The translations under genes and the position numbers were made by a program. A DNA stretch of 64,000 bases from Gammaproteobacteria bacterium (GTDB lineage Bacteria; Pseudomonadota; Gammaproteobacteria; Steroidobacterales; Woeseiaceae), in assembly GCA_024640305.1 (NCBI GenBank), contig JAHEFG010000008.1:46268-110267 (forward strand), written 5' to 3'. Below, piece by piece: positions 1-9,904 of the stretch (its first letter is position 1; each line of letters begins with the position of its first letter). The notes under the pieces are model-generated. The model searched no databases, was not told the origin of the DNA, and saw only the letters and a program-made list of their open reading frames with translations.

Positions 1-527
1 CTTCGGCGATACGGCGGTTTGCAAAATCACCACAAAATACCCTGCCGCAATAAAGTAATGTAGCGGTAGCCCGGCTACGATGCGGTAACAACCCAGGCCG
101 ACGCCGACTCCGACACCTATAGCCACCGCCACGCGCAGCCCCCAAACACCGATAGCGCCACCCGAGACCGCATTCGCCTTCATTGAAACCGCGATCAAAG
201 CCGGCTCCGCCAGCGTTGTGCTGAAGCCAATGGCACAGGCGAACACGTACACCCAGTAGTAATCGTTCCAGCTCAGGTTCGACGTAACTTTTCCGACGGC
301 CGCATGTAGAAATGCCGGGTCGGTCAGTTGCTGCGCCATGAGCTGGCCCAACGGAAACAACGATTTTTCCAGGCCGAGCAGGAACAACCCAAGTCCGACG
401 ACAACAAAAATGAATCCGACCACAACTTGCCTGCCATTCGTCAGCGGCTGCCCTATGACAATGCGCTGAAAAGCGAACAGGAATATGACGATTGGCAATA
501 CGTCAATGGCGCTGCGGAGAATCACAT
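1..527 (-). CDS. DUF1538 family membrane protein (3' part beyond window)
   Basis: Read directly on the minus strand from ATG at 527 to the left edge, open for 175 codons with no stop, so the C-terminus lies outside the window. The sequence is a polytopic membrane protein ([17 protein letters not shown], then [20 protein letters not shown]). It carries the motif [14 protein letters not shown], which the preceding gene has as [14 protein letters not shown]. That shared motif makes the two genes paralogous neighbours of the DUF1538 type. The ATG overlaps the TGA of the upstream gene (ATGA), so translation is probably coupled and the two products may work as a pair. Function is unknown; a transport role is only a guess. 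Confidence 0.8.
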
Positions 528-1265
528 CCATTGCACGACGATTCCAAAAGCCAGTACGAACAAAATGGGCGTCAGTGACGCAAAGGCGATCAGACCGAAT
601 CCATCGGTCATCGCGTTACGTCCTCTCAGCGAACTCGCCAGTCCCACGCCAAGCGCGGTGACGAGCGGTACGGTGACTGTTGACGTCGTCACGCCCCCCG
701 AATCATAAGCAACGCCGACAATCTCATCTGGAGAGAACGTCGTTAGTAATACGACCAGGCAATAGCCAGCAATAATCAGAAGCGGCAACGACCAGTCCGC
801 CAGAATTCGCACTACTCCAAGAACCAGGGCCGCGCCGACAGCCAGCGCGACAGTCAGTCGCAGGCCGAGTGCGTAGCTGCTTTTAGCTTCGTCGGAAGCC
901 GCTATAACGCCAGCATTAGCGGCAACTTGCGCGGCCTCGGCAGCAACGGCTATCAATGCGGGCTCTGCGATTGTAGTGCCAAAGCCCAGCAGAAACGCGA
1001 AGACAACCAGCCAGAATACGCTGCCCTTTTTCGCGAGAGCATTCGCGAGCGCCTCGCCAACTGGAAACAGCGCAAGCCGCAGCCCAAATATAAAAAACGT
1101 CAGCCCTGCAACGACGAAAAGTGCGCCGGTGGCAATCGAGAGGAGACCTGTTACGGGCTCGCGAAAAACAAAGAGCTGAAAAGCGCTGATAACCAAAACG
1201 ATTGGCAGCAAATCGCGCATGCTGCCAATGGCATCTTTGGCGAGGGCAATCAGCGGATCTTTCAA
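522..1265 (-). CDS. DUF1538 family membrane protein
   Basis: A 247-residue integral membrane protein with several hydrophobic spans ([60 protein letters not shown]) and the family-typical stretch [19 protein letters not shown] near residue 95. The start is TTG at 1265, preceded by a GGGGTGAG ribosome-binding stretch; an in-frame ATG lies at 1223. The downstream paralogue begins inside its stop codon, and the upstream DUF5916 gene ends 18 bases before its start, so all three may be cotranscribed. DUF1538 proteins have no established activity. The tandem arrangement of two copies suggests a heteromeric membrane complex, which is inference. Confidence 0.8.
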   Translation of the reverse strand: MKDPLIALAKDAIGSMRDLLPIVLVISAFQLFVFREPVTGLLSIATGALFVVAGLTFFIFGLRLALFPVGEALANALAKKGSVFWLVVFAFLLGFGTTIAEPALIAVAAEAAQVAANAGVIAASDEAKSSYALGLRLTVALAVGAALVLGVVRILADWSLPLLIIAGYCLVVLLTTFSPDEIVGVAYDSGGVTTSTVTVPLVTALGVGLASSLRGRNAMTDGFGLIAFASLTPILFVLAFGIVVQWM

Positions 1266-1283
1266 AGCAGGCTCACCCCATTC

Positions 1284-3503
1284 CTAGTTGAAGACGTCGA
1301 AAATATGACTGTACTTTATAATGAACTCCCGGCCGGCCGGTCGTCCACTAATGCCTCGCTCATCAACTTCGTTATAGACGAAAAACAATCCGGAATTCGC
1401 AGACTGTAGCCATGAAAAGCGCAGGTTGGTACCGAGGATGTCCTCAAGTTCGTTGTACTGCAGGAGCGCCTGCAGCAGGATCTTCGGGGTAAACGAATAG
1501 GACAGGCGCAAACGAATAAGATTAGCTTCGAACTGTCCTCCTGGTACTGGCAAATCGAATTCGTTGTAGTTGTAGGAAAGCTCGGAACTAAACGTTTCCC
1601 CGACACGGTAGCGTAGCGTCGGTGCCAATGAGACACGATCGCCGCCAAAACGCCCGCCAACGGTTGTGTGCAGCTCCAGACTAAAAGGTGCCGCCTGGTT
1701 CGTGTGAAATACCAGATCCACTTCAGAGTGATCATATGTGCCAGGCTGGATAGTCACACCGTCGATAATGTCGAAAGCATCTTTCACGCCTTCACGTGTC
1801 AGGTTGATGCCAGTGTGAACCTCATAACCGTTGCGAAATTCCCAGTGAACATCATTATGCGAATGTACGGATTCCTGAAAACCCTCGAAATCCCAATAAA
1901 CCGTATAGGACGCATGAGGCCGAATCTCGAGTAACCCCCACATGTCTTCAGGTCGAATGCGGCGCATTAGAAATGCTCGTGCACGGCGAAAATCAGAGCG
2001 AGAAAGAAACCCGACCTCTGGGTTGAAATCCTCCCCTACCTGTCCGTATTCAAGCCGATAAGCCCACTTGGCCGAGTCATAGATTGCCTTTGCCGTGAAT
2101 GCCTCGTCGCGACCGTTTAGCCCTGGCGTTGACGTTTTCGCTGCCCATGCACTCAGTGACAAATTCTCGCCAATGCCCCAGCGCCCATCGATTGCGTAAG
2201 TCTGATTATCATCCATCTCAGGAGCGACCAGATGCGATCCGTCGCCGTCACGATTGACGAAAATAAGCCCAATCGCGGAGCGATTAGGCAGTTCCTGGTT
2301 TAGCCGCGCGACGGTGAACTTGTTGCCCGGCGCAACACCGGCCACCGCTTCAGAGCTCATATGGAGAAATCCGACGTTGGTGCTGTTGCCGATCTTGCCC
2401 GAGACCCTGACACCACCCTCGATCGGCAATTGATCGCCGTCATCACCTATGCCGATGCGACGGCTGAAAAACATCTCAACTGCCTCGGCCTCGCCGACGG
2501 CGAACTGCCCGGCGTTTTCAAGAAAGAACGGTCGTTTCTCCGGAAAGAACAGACTGAATCGATCAAGGTTGACCTTCCGCTCATCAGCCTCAACCTGCGC
2601 GAAGTCGGTATTGTAGGTTGCGTCCAGCGTCAGGCTGGGCGTTATCGAGTACTTGATGTCGAAACCAACCTCATTGTTGCTCTCGCTATCGAAAAGATCC
2701 CCACCGCGTGCCGTACTGCCAAGAACGTAGGGTGATATTTTCAGGTTCTTTTGTGACGGCGGCACAATCCCGGTCACACTGCCTGCTTCGGAGACTCGGT
2801 ACAGATCGCGCTGACGGGACAGCGGTGCCCAGTAGCTAATCTCGTTGTTGCGCCGGATGTTGCGCTGAAAATTTATGCCCCAGACTTGTGTCTCGCCACG
2901 CGCGTAGCGAAGCGTACGAAACGGGATGCGCATCTCCGCGCTCCAGCCGATCTCGGATATTTCCGTTGCGACATCCCAGGGCCCGTCCCAGTTCAGATTA
3001 AATCCGCCACTACCCGAACCCAGCGCGCCACCGGTGCCTTCGCGAGTTACCTGGCCATCATATTCAATGCCCGCAGGGTTGGTACCAAAGACGAAACCAT
3101 TCTGTCCGTCACGCAAGCCGTCGATAACGACCTGAAAACTGTCGGTATCGGCGAGGTCGGAGTCTCGGCGACTGTCGGTGACGAGGATCGCGGCGGGATC
3201 ATCATCGTACGCAATAACTCCGATGTACAACGCGTCGTCGGAGAAACCGACGTAGACCTCCGTTTGCTGTGTTGCCGGCTCACCATCGTCCGGCCGCACC
3301 TGCCAGAAGCCGCTCGCCGGGCTGAGGCCTATCCAGCCTGAATCTCCGAGCACCCTGCCATCGAGTACCGGGACTGACGTCATCCTTGCAGCCTGCACAG
3401 TCGGCCGGTCGGCGGACGCTTTGGCGCTCGCCTGTATGGTCACAATGAGACAAAAGCCGATCAGGGTTGATCGACGAACTACTGAGTTTGAGAGCGTCGC
3501 CAC
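1284..3503 (-). CDS. CBM9-like / DUF5916 outer-membrane protein
   Basis: A 739-residue exported protein. A hydrophobic N-terminal segment (LIGFCLIVTIQASAKASA) fits a Sec signal. Residues about 35-220 resemble the carbohydrate-binding family 9-like sandwich found at the front of DUF5916 proteins (VPVLDGRVLGDSGWIGL, DDALYIGVIAYDDDP). The rest is rich in alternating polar/aromatic strands (LSLSAWAAKT, SSELSYNYNEFDLP, IRLRLSYSFTPKILL), typical of an outer-membrane beta-barrel. The motif FFPEKRPFFLENAGQF is characteristic of DUF5916. The start is GTG. Substrate is unknown; family members often sit near peptidases or glycan-use genes. It is followed 18 bases later by the DUF1538 pair. Confidence 0.85.
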   Translation of the reverse strand: MATLSNSVVRRSTLIGFCLIVTIQASAKASADRPTVQAARMTSVPVLDGRVLGDSGWIGLSPASGFWQVRPDDGEPATQQTEVYVGFSDDALYIGVIAYDDDPAAILVTDSRRDSDLADTDSFQVVIDGLRDGQNGFVFGTNPAGIEYDGQVTREGTGGALGSGSGGFNLNWDGPWDVATEISEIGWSAEMRIPFRTLRYARGETQVWGINFQRNIRRNNEISYWAPLSRQRDLYRVSEAGSVTGIVPPSQKNLKISPYVLGSTARGGDLFDSESNNEVGFDIKYSITPSLTLDATYNTDFAQVEADERKVNLDRFSLFFPEKRPFFLENAGQFAVGEAEAVEMFFSRRIGIGDDGDQLPIEGGVRVSGKIGNSTNVGFLHMSSEAVAGVAPGNKFTVARLNQELPNRSAIGLIFVNRDGDGSHLVAPEMDDNQTYAIDGRWGIGENLSLSAWAAKTSTPGLNGRDEAFTAKAIYDSAKWAYRLEYGQVGEDFNPEVGFLSRSDFRRARAFLMRRIRPEDMWGLLEIRPHASYTVYWDFEGFQESVHSHNDVHWEFRNGYEVHTGINLTREGVKDAFDIIDGVTIQPGTYDHSEVDLVFHTNQAAPFSLELHTTVGGRFGGDRVSLAPTLRYRVGETFSSELSYNYNEFDLPVPGGQFEANLIRLRLSYSFTPKILLQALLQYNELEDILGTNLRFSWLQSANSGLFFVYNEVDERGISGRPAGREFIIKYSHIFDVFN

Positions 3504-3546
3504 TAACGTATGATAAACGACAAACGCCGGGCCAGCATTGGAACCG

Positions 3547-5616
3547 CTACGGCGACTCTTTTCTCACGGCCATAAGGGCCGCCGCGACCTCGGTCTCTCC
3601 TTTTTCCAGGGCTTTCTGAAACCGCGGGTCATCGCGCAAGTTGTCGACCAATGGATCCAGGTGCAGGCTCGACAATGCGTCGTAAGCATGGTCATAGCGA
3701 ATACCTTCCAGAACAGAGAACGCCTCATCGGTTAGCCCGGCAAGTGCGTATGCCGTAGCGATCTGATATGAGAAGTCCGGCTTGCGCCAGGCGTCATCCG
3801 GCATTGCGGCCATCGCTTGTCTGCCAAGTTGGCGTGTCTCGTCCGCATTGCCCTGCAATGCTTCGAGTATCATCAACTGCACGAGCGACGTTAAACCGCT
3901 GTCCGAAATTTGTTCGGCGTTGTTTCTCGCGCTCTGCACGGCCTGCTCAGCCAATGCCGGATGTCCGGTTTCCCGGTACAGCCAGGTCAGGTAGTTGTCT
4001 ATCACCAAGCGTACTGTTGGCCGTTGTACCCAGCTATCTCTGGCACCTTTCAGTTTTTCGATTGCCGTTTCGTAGCGGCGATCGAATATCAATAGCCGGG
4101 TCACTCCCTGAAGGTGCTGCAGAGTTGATATGTCAACTTTGAGGGCATACTCAACCGCAGCCTTAGTGTCCCGGTCGCAAGCAATGATTGCGTAAGCAAC
4201 GACTGCGTTGATACCATCGTCGTCCGGGACACGTTGCAGACTGTCCGCTATCAACGCACGAACCTCTTCGCAGCGACCGGCGCCCCTAAGCGTATCGATG
4301 GTTTCCCGGTGAAATGCTGGATCGTTTGGACTCAATGCCACCGCCCTCAGCAATGCATCAGATGATTCGCTCAATCGGCCAAGGCGCCGCAACAGGTAAC
4401 CGCGGGTTGAGATTACGCTAATGTCATTGGGTGCGATCGCATCAGCCCCGCCGAGCGCAATCAGTGCGGATGAGTAATCGCGAAATCCGTAGTAATGAAA
4501 ATAAGACTCTGCCACGAATGTCGATACCGCGTCCGGATCCAGCTGTTGCGCACGTTCGAGGGCATGTTTCGACTCCGCTACCAGTGCTTCATTTGGCGAT
4601 GCCCCATCTTCCGCACCTTCTTCCCAGTACAGACGGATGAGGGCGATGGAGAGCGACGACCAGGCTTCTCCAAACTCCGGGTCCAGTTCGGTGGCTTCTC
4701 GCTGGGCGGCGACAGCTCCGTGAAGGGCGGGCATCGTCAACATTCCTCTGAGTTCCTGGCCGCGAAGAAAAGCTTCGTATGCCTTCAGGTTCTGCGTCGG
4801 AACGCCACCGAGTTGTTCGATTTCCTGTGGGCTCAGTGTCGCATGCAGCGCCCCGGCGATAGCGCCGGCAATGTCAGCTTGTACGTCAAATAAATTCGCG
4901 GTTGTCAAAGCACGGTTGTAGGTTTCTGCCCAGAGATGTTCGTCGGTAGCAGCATCGATCAATTGTGCATTGATGCGCACATTGCCACCCAGTGCCTGCA
5001 GCCCACCTTCGAGGATGAAACTCGCGCCCAGTTCGGCCCCGATTTCCCTGAGGTTTTTCGTCGTGTCAGCATATTCCATAACTGACGTACGTGAGATGAC
5101 TTTAAATGACTTCAACCGGGCGAGCCGGGTCAGCAGGTCATCGTGCAGCCCCGAAGCAAGGAAAATGCCTTCTTCTTCTGTCGATAAAGCCTGCAACGGC
5201 AACACAGCCACGACGGGAATAGTATCTGCTGATCTTGCTGTCGTCTTGATCGGGTCAGCCGGGCTGTCGGGTGCGCCGGCGAACTTGTCGATCGCGAAAA
5301 TACCGATGGCAACGACAAGTAATGCGATGACAGTAATATTGAGCTTTTTCGCCGTGTGCGCTGTTATTGACGCGTCGGTAGGGATTTCCTTTTCGCGCTT
5401 GATGCCCTCCGGGGTCATCTCGTAGATCCAGGAGAAAATCAGCACCGGCGGGAAGCCGATCACGAGCAGGCCAAGAACTGCTTTGCCCCAGATGGCGGGC
5501 AGCCCGATTGTGTCCATCAGCACGTCGGCGACCTGAAGTAATACCCACGACAAGACGACGTATCCTGCGGCCACGCGGAACACATTGCGGCGCTTCAATT
5601 CGTTGTAAATGGACAA
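3547..5616 (-). CDS. Membrane-anchored TolB-like/TPR protein (paralogue 1)
   Basis: A 689-residue protein of the COG5616 TolB-like/TPR kind. It opens with MSIYNELKRRNVFRV, the signature shared with three other genes in this window, followed by hydrophobic spans at about residues 15-35 and 42-64, the linker YEMTPEGIKREKE and a third span near 93-110. Residues about 130-250 form the TolB-amino-terminal/FlgO-like domain (VVAVLPLQALSTEEE, LHDDLLTRLARL, GASFILEGGLQ, LIDAATDEHLWAETYNR). The remainder is TPR-like helical repeats. This copy is the most divergent of the four in the TolB-like domain. The start is TTG, chosen because the conserved family N-terminus begins there. Molecular function is unknown. 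Confidence 0.85.
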   Translation of the reverse strand: MSIYNELKRRNVFRVAAGYVVLSWVLLQVADVLMDTIGLPAIWGKAVLGLLVIGFPPVLIFSWIYEMTPEGIKREKEIPTDASITAHTAKKLNITVIALLVVAIGIFAIDKFAGAPDSPADPIKTTARSADTIPVVAVLPLQALSTEEEGIFLASGLHDDLLTRLARLKSFKVISRTSVMEYADTTKNLREIGAELGASFILEGGLQALGGNVRINAQLIDAATDEHLWAETYNRALTTANLFDVQADIAGAIAGALHATLSPQEIEQLGGVPTQNLKAYEAFLRGQELRGMLTMPALHGAVAAQREATELDPEFGEAWSSLSIALIRLYWEEGAEDGASPNEALVAESKHALERAQQLDPDAVSTFVAESYFHYYGFRDYSSALIALGGADAIAPNDISVISTRGYLLRRLGRLSESSDALLRAVALSPNDPAFHRETIDTLRGAGRCEEVRALIADSLQRVPDDDGINAVVAYAIIACDRDTKAAVEYALKVDISTLQHLQGVTRLLIFDRRYETAIEKLKGARDSWVQRPTVRLVIDNYLTWLYRETGHPALAEQAVQSARNNAEQISDSGLTSLVQLMILEALQGNADETRQLGRQAMAAMPDDAWRKPDFSYQIATAYALAGLTDEAFSVLEGIRYDHAYDALSSLHLDPLVDNLRDDPRFQKALEKGETEVAAALMAVRKESP

Positions 5617-5707
5617 TTAGGCACTCACGAGCTTGGGAGGTGCCGTAAGCGTACCGGCTCGGCACCCGAATGCCAAAGGATCAGGTCACTTTCGCGCCGG
5701 AATTTTC

Positions 5708-7300
5708 TCAGGACATCTCCAGGAACGCGTCGCAAGTCGCGCGTGACTCATCCTGATGAGAGGCGGCAGCACAAACCGCCACGACTGAGTTACGGATCTC
5801 CGCGAGCTCTCCAGCCCGGTTATTTTCCTCGCTCCACGCAATGAGTTTGTTCTCCAATCTGCCAAGCTGCGCTTTCGGTCGTTGATACAAACCACCCGAA
5901 TTCTGCAGCTCACTGATAAGACCTACGGTCGTATCGTGTATAAGCTGCGTATCGTCCGGTTTCATCTCCAAAAGACCGTTTAAATAGTAATAGCCCCACT
6001 GAAAGCGTGTGGCTGACCCCGTGGTCGAGTCATAGGCCTGTCTTAGCCAATCGACGGCGGCATCGGTATTTCCGGCTCGCTGTTCTATGTCGGCAATGCT
6101 AACCATGAAGTAGTACGGCGTCTTCGATATTTCTAATTCTGCGAGTAACAACGCCTTGGCATCATCGTCCATGCCGGCTTCGTCCAAAACATTACCAAGG
6201 GCATTGATGATCGGCTGACGTTCGTAAACGCTTGGTGTCGTCGCATCCGCCCACTGCACCATGTCCCGTATCTCGTCCTGCAGTTGCGACGACAACGCAG
6301 CTTCTTCATCGTCAATGCGTTCAAACCTGATCTTGCCGACCAGCGTGTAAATGCGTTCACGCTTGTAAACAGATTCATCGGCCGCGATACGGTCGAATGC
6401 TTCGTCATACATGGCCATCAACCTGATGCGCTCGTCACCATCTGCGCCGGTCAACGCGTTGACGTAATCATCGCCGGAAAAAAGCACCGTAAAGATATTG
6501 GCGCTAATCAGGTCGTCATCGGCAAGTAATGCTTCAACCTGCAGCAGAGCTTCGGCTTTTTGCGCATCACTCAGCGGCACAGCGTCTTCTTCCGCGGTGG
6601 CAGCAGCAATCGCCCTGTTAAGCCAGCGGAAATAGAGCATTGAGCGCTCCGTTGCCATGTCGGCCGGACACGCCTCGTACATGCTGCGGAATGTTGCGGT
6701 GGGGTCAGCATCGCCCAGAATCGTCGTGTCCTGGTCCCATGAGTAGTATGCCAACAGCGTACAGTCGGCCGGAGCGAGGGAATCGTCGCCTGCCGAAAAA
6801 GCGGCGACCAAGTCACTTGCCGATGAAGCATGGTTCAGTGTCAGGTCCAGCACATTGGCATAGGCCTGCAAGTCAATGCCGCCTGGAATTCGTGTTAATT
6901 CGACGCCCTCTGAATTGAAAACGATCATTGTCGGGTAGCCGAGCACACCGAATTTCTCGCCGTAGGCCTGCGCATTTTCGGTATCGCCGTCCAGGTACAC
7001 GGGAATAAACAGCTTTGAGCGCTCAAGAAACTCTGGGCTCTTGAAGATAGTCGCGCTGATCGCATGGCAAGGTGGACACCAGACTGCGCCCCAGTAGAGG
7101 TAGATGGGTTTTCCGGCTTCTTTTGCTGCTGCAAAAGCCTCTTCTACGCTGCCCTCATACCAGTCAATACCCTTGGCCGGATCCAGCGAGGCCTCTGCCT
7201 CAGCCTTGACCTCGGGCACAGGCTGCGCGGATTGTTCCTGGCCGGAGTCGCAAGCAACTAATGTAGCTGCCGCCAGAATTGCGAAGTACAGACGATTCAT
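5708..7300 (-). CDS. Thioredoxin-fold lipoprotein
   Basis: A 530-residue protein with a lipoprotein signal (MNRLYFAILAAATLVAC, lipid Cys at 17), which fixes the ATG at 7300 rather than a longer frame starting at 7342. Residues about 45-155 form a thioredoxin fold with the redox motif WCPPC (Cys75, Cys78) and the cis-Pro region GYPTMIVF. The long C-terminal part (about 160-530) is helical and repeat-like, without a family I recognise. It is expected to act in the periplasm as a thiol-disulfide reductase or as protection for partner proteins. The TolB/TPR gene lies 91 bases downstream on the same strand. Which partner it reduces cannot be told from the sequence. Confidence 0.85.
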   Translation of the reverse strand: MNRLYFAILAAATLVACDSGQEQSAQPVPEVKAEAEASLDPAKGIDWYEGSVEEAFAAAKEAGKPIYLYWGAVWCPPCHAISATIFKSPEFLERSKLFIPVYLDGDTENAQAYGEKFGVLGYPTMIVFNSEGVELTRIPGGIDLQAYANVLDLTLNHASSASDLVAAFSAGDDSLAPADCTLLAYYSWDQDTTILGDADPTATFRSMYEACPADMATERSMLYFRWLNRAIAAATAEEDAVPLSDAQKAEALLQVEALLADDDLISANIFTVLFSGDDYVNALTGADGDERIRLMAMYDEAFDRIAADESVYKRERIYTLVGKIRFERIDDEEAALSSQLQDEIRDMVQWADATTPSVYERQPIINALGNVLDEAGMDDDAKALLLAELEISKTPYYFMVSIADIEQRAGNTDAAVDWLRQAYDSTTGSATRFQWGYYYLNGLLEMKPDDTQLIHDTTVGLISELQNSGGLYQRPKAQLGRLENKLIAWSEENNRAGELAEIRNSVVAVCAAASHQDESRATCDAFLEMS

Positions 7301-7454
7301 CGTAGAGATGCCCCACAATGCGCAAAAAAGCAACATACACAAAAATGTCGCGCCTCGACAGACGGAAATTACTTATCGCTGGCCGATATCGGTGCGCTCG
7401 TTGCAACGACTCAACTGTGCCGCCAAATATCTGCAGGTTAGCTACAATGAACGA

Positions 7455-8522
7455 ATGTCCAGACTAAGAGAGTATCTTTCCGATCCACCGATGAAGACCA
7501 TGTACGACATGGTCCGCGCTGCGGGAGCCATGCGCCCTATATCGCTGGATATAACGAGCAAATGTAATCTTCGCTGTGCCGGATGCTATTACTACGCAGA
7601 GGAAATGGACAAGATTAATGTGCCCAGGGACGACCGCGCCTTCGACGAGTTGGTGCGCAGTGAAAAAGAGCGTGGCACGAATTTCGTAACGGTAGTCGGC
7701 GGCGAGCCGGCGCTCGAGCCGGGGCGGCTGAAAAAACTCTACGATAACTTCAAGATGAATGTCGCCACTAACGGGTTAATAAAAATACCGTACGAAGGAC
7801 TCGAGAACATGCCGCTCGGCATTGCCATCTGGGGAGATACGGAAACGGATTCCAGGTTGCGGACGGACGGCAAGCGAGACTTGTTCTCGATAGCACAGCA
7901 GAACTACCGCGATGACCCGAGAGCGTTTTGGTACTACACAGTCGCGCCCGGGCATGCACATGAGATCGAGAGTGTCGTAGAAAAGTGCATAGCGAACGGT
8001 AACCGCGTGCTGTTCAATTACTACAGTGACGTTTCAAGGCTGGGTGGCGAGCTGGATTTCAGCCGGGGTTTTGATGCGGTCCGAAAGGAAGTCGATCGCA
8101 TGATCGAGCGATACCCGGAACATATGTATACGACCCGTTACCTGAACAAGGTAATTACCAGCGGACGCCTCGACGGTGAAACCTGGGGATACGACGTTTG
8201 TACCAATTTGACGATCGACAATACCTGCAACAAGGAAAGACAACAGAACGGCAAGCCTTTCAACAGGCATTTCCGGGCGATCAACGCAGACTTCACGACC
8301 ACCCGTCGATGCTGTACGGGCATCCAACGTAGCTGCGATTCCTGCTTTGATACCTGGGAGCATTTTTCCTGGATCATGATCAACATGCGTAAGCACCTCG
8401 GATCCAGACAGGAATTTGCAGACTGGCTGACGACGATGTTCGCTTTTTACGTAGTGAACAGGTTGGTGGACTTTGACGTCGGACTGGAAATCCTGCGGGG
8501 TCGCCTGGCCGCGAATGCATAA
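7455..8522 (+). CDS. Radical SAM protein with C-terminal cysteine cluster
   Basis: A 355-residue radical SAM enzyme. The [4Fe-4S]/SAM motif is CNLRCAGC (Cys37, 41, 44), followed by VVGGEP at about 81-85 where the SAM-binding GGE motif is expected. The second half has further cysteines: Cys249, 258, 286, 287, 294 and 297 (DVCTNLTIDNTC, RRCCTGIQRSCDSC). These could ligate an auxiliary cluster as in SPASM/Twitch-type enzymes, though the spacing is not the classical SPASM one. The start at 7455 is chosen because the radical SAM fold begins shortly after; the frame is open further upstream but that part overlaps the divergent thioredoxin gene. It overlaps the permease gene by 8 bases. The reaction is unknown. 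Confidence 0.85.
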   Translation: MSRLREYLSDPPMKTMYDMVRAAGAMRPISLDITSKCNLRCAGCYYYAEEMDKINVPRDDRAFDELVRSEKERGTNFVTVVGGEPALEPGRLKKLYDNFKMNVATNGLIKIPYEGLENMPLGIAIWGDTETDSRLRTDGKRDLFSIAQQNYRDDPRAFWYYTVAPGHAHEIESVVEKCIANGNRVLFNYYSDVSRLGGELDFSRGFDAVRKEVDRMIERYPEHMYTTRYLNKVITSGRLDGETWGYDVCTNLTIDNTCNKERQQNGKPFNRHFRAINADFTTTRRCCTGIQRSCDSCFDTWEHFSWIMINMRKHLGSRQEFADWLTTMFAFYVVNRLVDFDVGLEILRGRLAANA

Positions 8523-9873
8523 GCAGGAACGGCATCACGGTCGCGCGACGCCCGGCGGCGGAAGAAGTGCATTCCGTTTCACTACTGTTACTGCCGTCGT
8601 GATCGCAAACATGGTTGGCACCGGGGTATTCACAAGTCTCGGATTCCAGCTGCTGGAAATCCAGTCGGGCTTCGCGCTGCTCGCGCTCTGGGCTGTCGGC
8701 GGAGTTGCTGCCCTGTGCGGGGCCATGACCTATGCGGAGCTCGGTGCTGCGCTGCCGCGTTCAGGCGGCGAGTACAATTTTCTTTCGCGCATATATCACC
8801 CGTCCGCGGGCTTCGTTTCCGGCTGGGTATCGGCCACCATCGGATTTGCCGGGCCGACAGCGTTGGCAGCCATGACCTTTGCCGCCTACGCAACCTCCGT
8901 GCTGGACGCTAACGCCTGGCCATGGTTGCGTCCTGCGCTCGCAGCCGGCCTGGTTATCCTCCTCGGTCTTGTTCATGCTTCAAATCACCGCAACAGCGGA
9001 CGCACACAGCTACTGTTTACGATCCTCAAGGTTGGCATCATCGTTGTTTTCTGCGTAGCCGCCCTGGCATTCGTCGGTGAGCCGTCGCAGCTCAGTTTCC
9101 AACCGATTGCAGGCGACGGCGGGCGATTATTCAGCCCGGAGTTTGCCGTGGCGCTGATCTACGTAAGTTATGCGTACACGGGCTGGAATGCTGCGACGTA
9201 CCTGAGCAGCGAACTTGAGAATCCGCAGCGTACACTGCCCGTGATTCTGTTCAGCGGTACGCTGGTGGTGATGCTGCTGTACCTGGCGCTGAACTTTGTG
9301 TTTCTGAGCGTTGCGCCGGTAGACGCCATGCGCGGCCAGGTGGAGGTGGGTTACATCGCCGCCACCGCGGCGTTCGGCGAGGCCGGCGGCAACTTCACAG
9401 GACTGGTGCTCGCCGCGCTCCTTATTTCTACAGTCAGTGCGATGACACTAGCCGGCCCCCGGGTTCTGCAGGTTATCGGCGAGGATTTCCGTGCCTTGAG
9501 CCTGCTGGCCCGAACGAACCGCGACGGTATCCCGGCGATCGCGATCTACACCCAGACGACGCTGGCGGTGATCTTCATTTTGACGTCGAGCTTCGAGTCC
9601 GTCCTCGTGTTTGCCGGCTTTACGCTTGCGTTGAACAGCTTCGTCACGGTGCTCGGAGTGTTCGTTCTGCGCTGGCGTCAACCGGATCTGCCGCGACCTT
9701 ACCGCACATTTGCTTATCCGCTGACACCACTGTTGTACCTGCTGCTCACTGGCTGGGCGATAGGGTTTGTACTCGTCAACAAGCCTGTAGAAGGATTTTT
9801 CGGGCTCAGCTTGATTGCGGCAGGACTCGTCTTCTATTTCGTTTTTGCGCGGATTAACAGGGCGTCATCCTGA
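8515..9873 (+). CDS. APC family amino acid permease
   Basis: A 452-residue polytopic transporter of the amino acid-polyamine-organocation family. The family hallmarks are GTGVFTSLGF after the first helix, followed by AELGAALPRSGGEYNF (E-L-x-x-x-x-P-x-S-G-G), the usual helix 2-3 signature. About 12 hydrophobic spans are visible up to GLSLIAAGLVFYFVF. The ATG at 8515 overlaps the end of the radical SAM gene by 8 bases, so the two are probably translated together; an in-frame start further upstream at 8473 would lie deep in the upstream gene and is less likely. The substrate is probably an amino acid or polyamine but cannot be specified. The coupling suggests the permease supplies or exports something for the radical SAM enzyme. 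Confidence 0.9.
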   Translation: MHKQERHHGRATPGGGRSAFRFTTVTAVVIANMVGTGVFTSLGFQLLEIQSGFALLALWAVGGVAALCGAMTYAELGAALPRSGGEYNFLSRIYHPSAGFVSGWVSATIGFAGPTALAAMTFAAYATSVLDANAWPWLRPALAAGLVILLGLVHASNHRNSGRTQLLFTILKVGIIVVFCVAALAFVGEPSQLSFQPIAGDGGRLFSPEFAVALIYVSYAYTGWNAATYLSSELENPQRTLPVILFSGTLVVMLLYLALNFVFLSVAPVDAMRGQVEVGYIAATAAFGEAGGNFTGLVLAALLISTVSAMTLAGPRVLQVIGEDFRALSLLARTNRDGIPAIAIYTQTTLAVIFILTSSFESVLVFAGFTLALNSFVTVLGVFVLRWRQPDLPRPYRTFAYPLTPLLYLLLTGWAIGFVLVNKPVEGFFGLSLIAAGLVFYFVFARINRASS

Positions 9874-9904
9874 GCGCGAAAACTCAATCGTCATCCCGCG
9901 TATC

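Noticed and set aside
5639..5666. GGTGCCG/CGGCACC inverted repeat upstream of the first TolB/TPR gene
   Set aside because: Seven-base arms with a 14-base unpaired loop and no T-run; too weak to call a terminator or operator.
7104..7454. Extended N-terminus of the radical SAM protein
   Set aside because: The extra 117 residues overlap the divergent thioredoxin gene and are low-complexity; ATG 7455 leaves a normal distance to the cluster motif.
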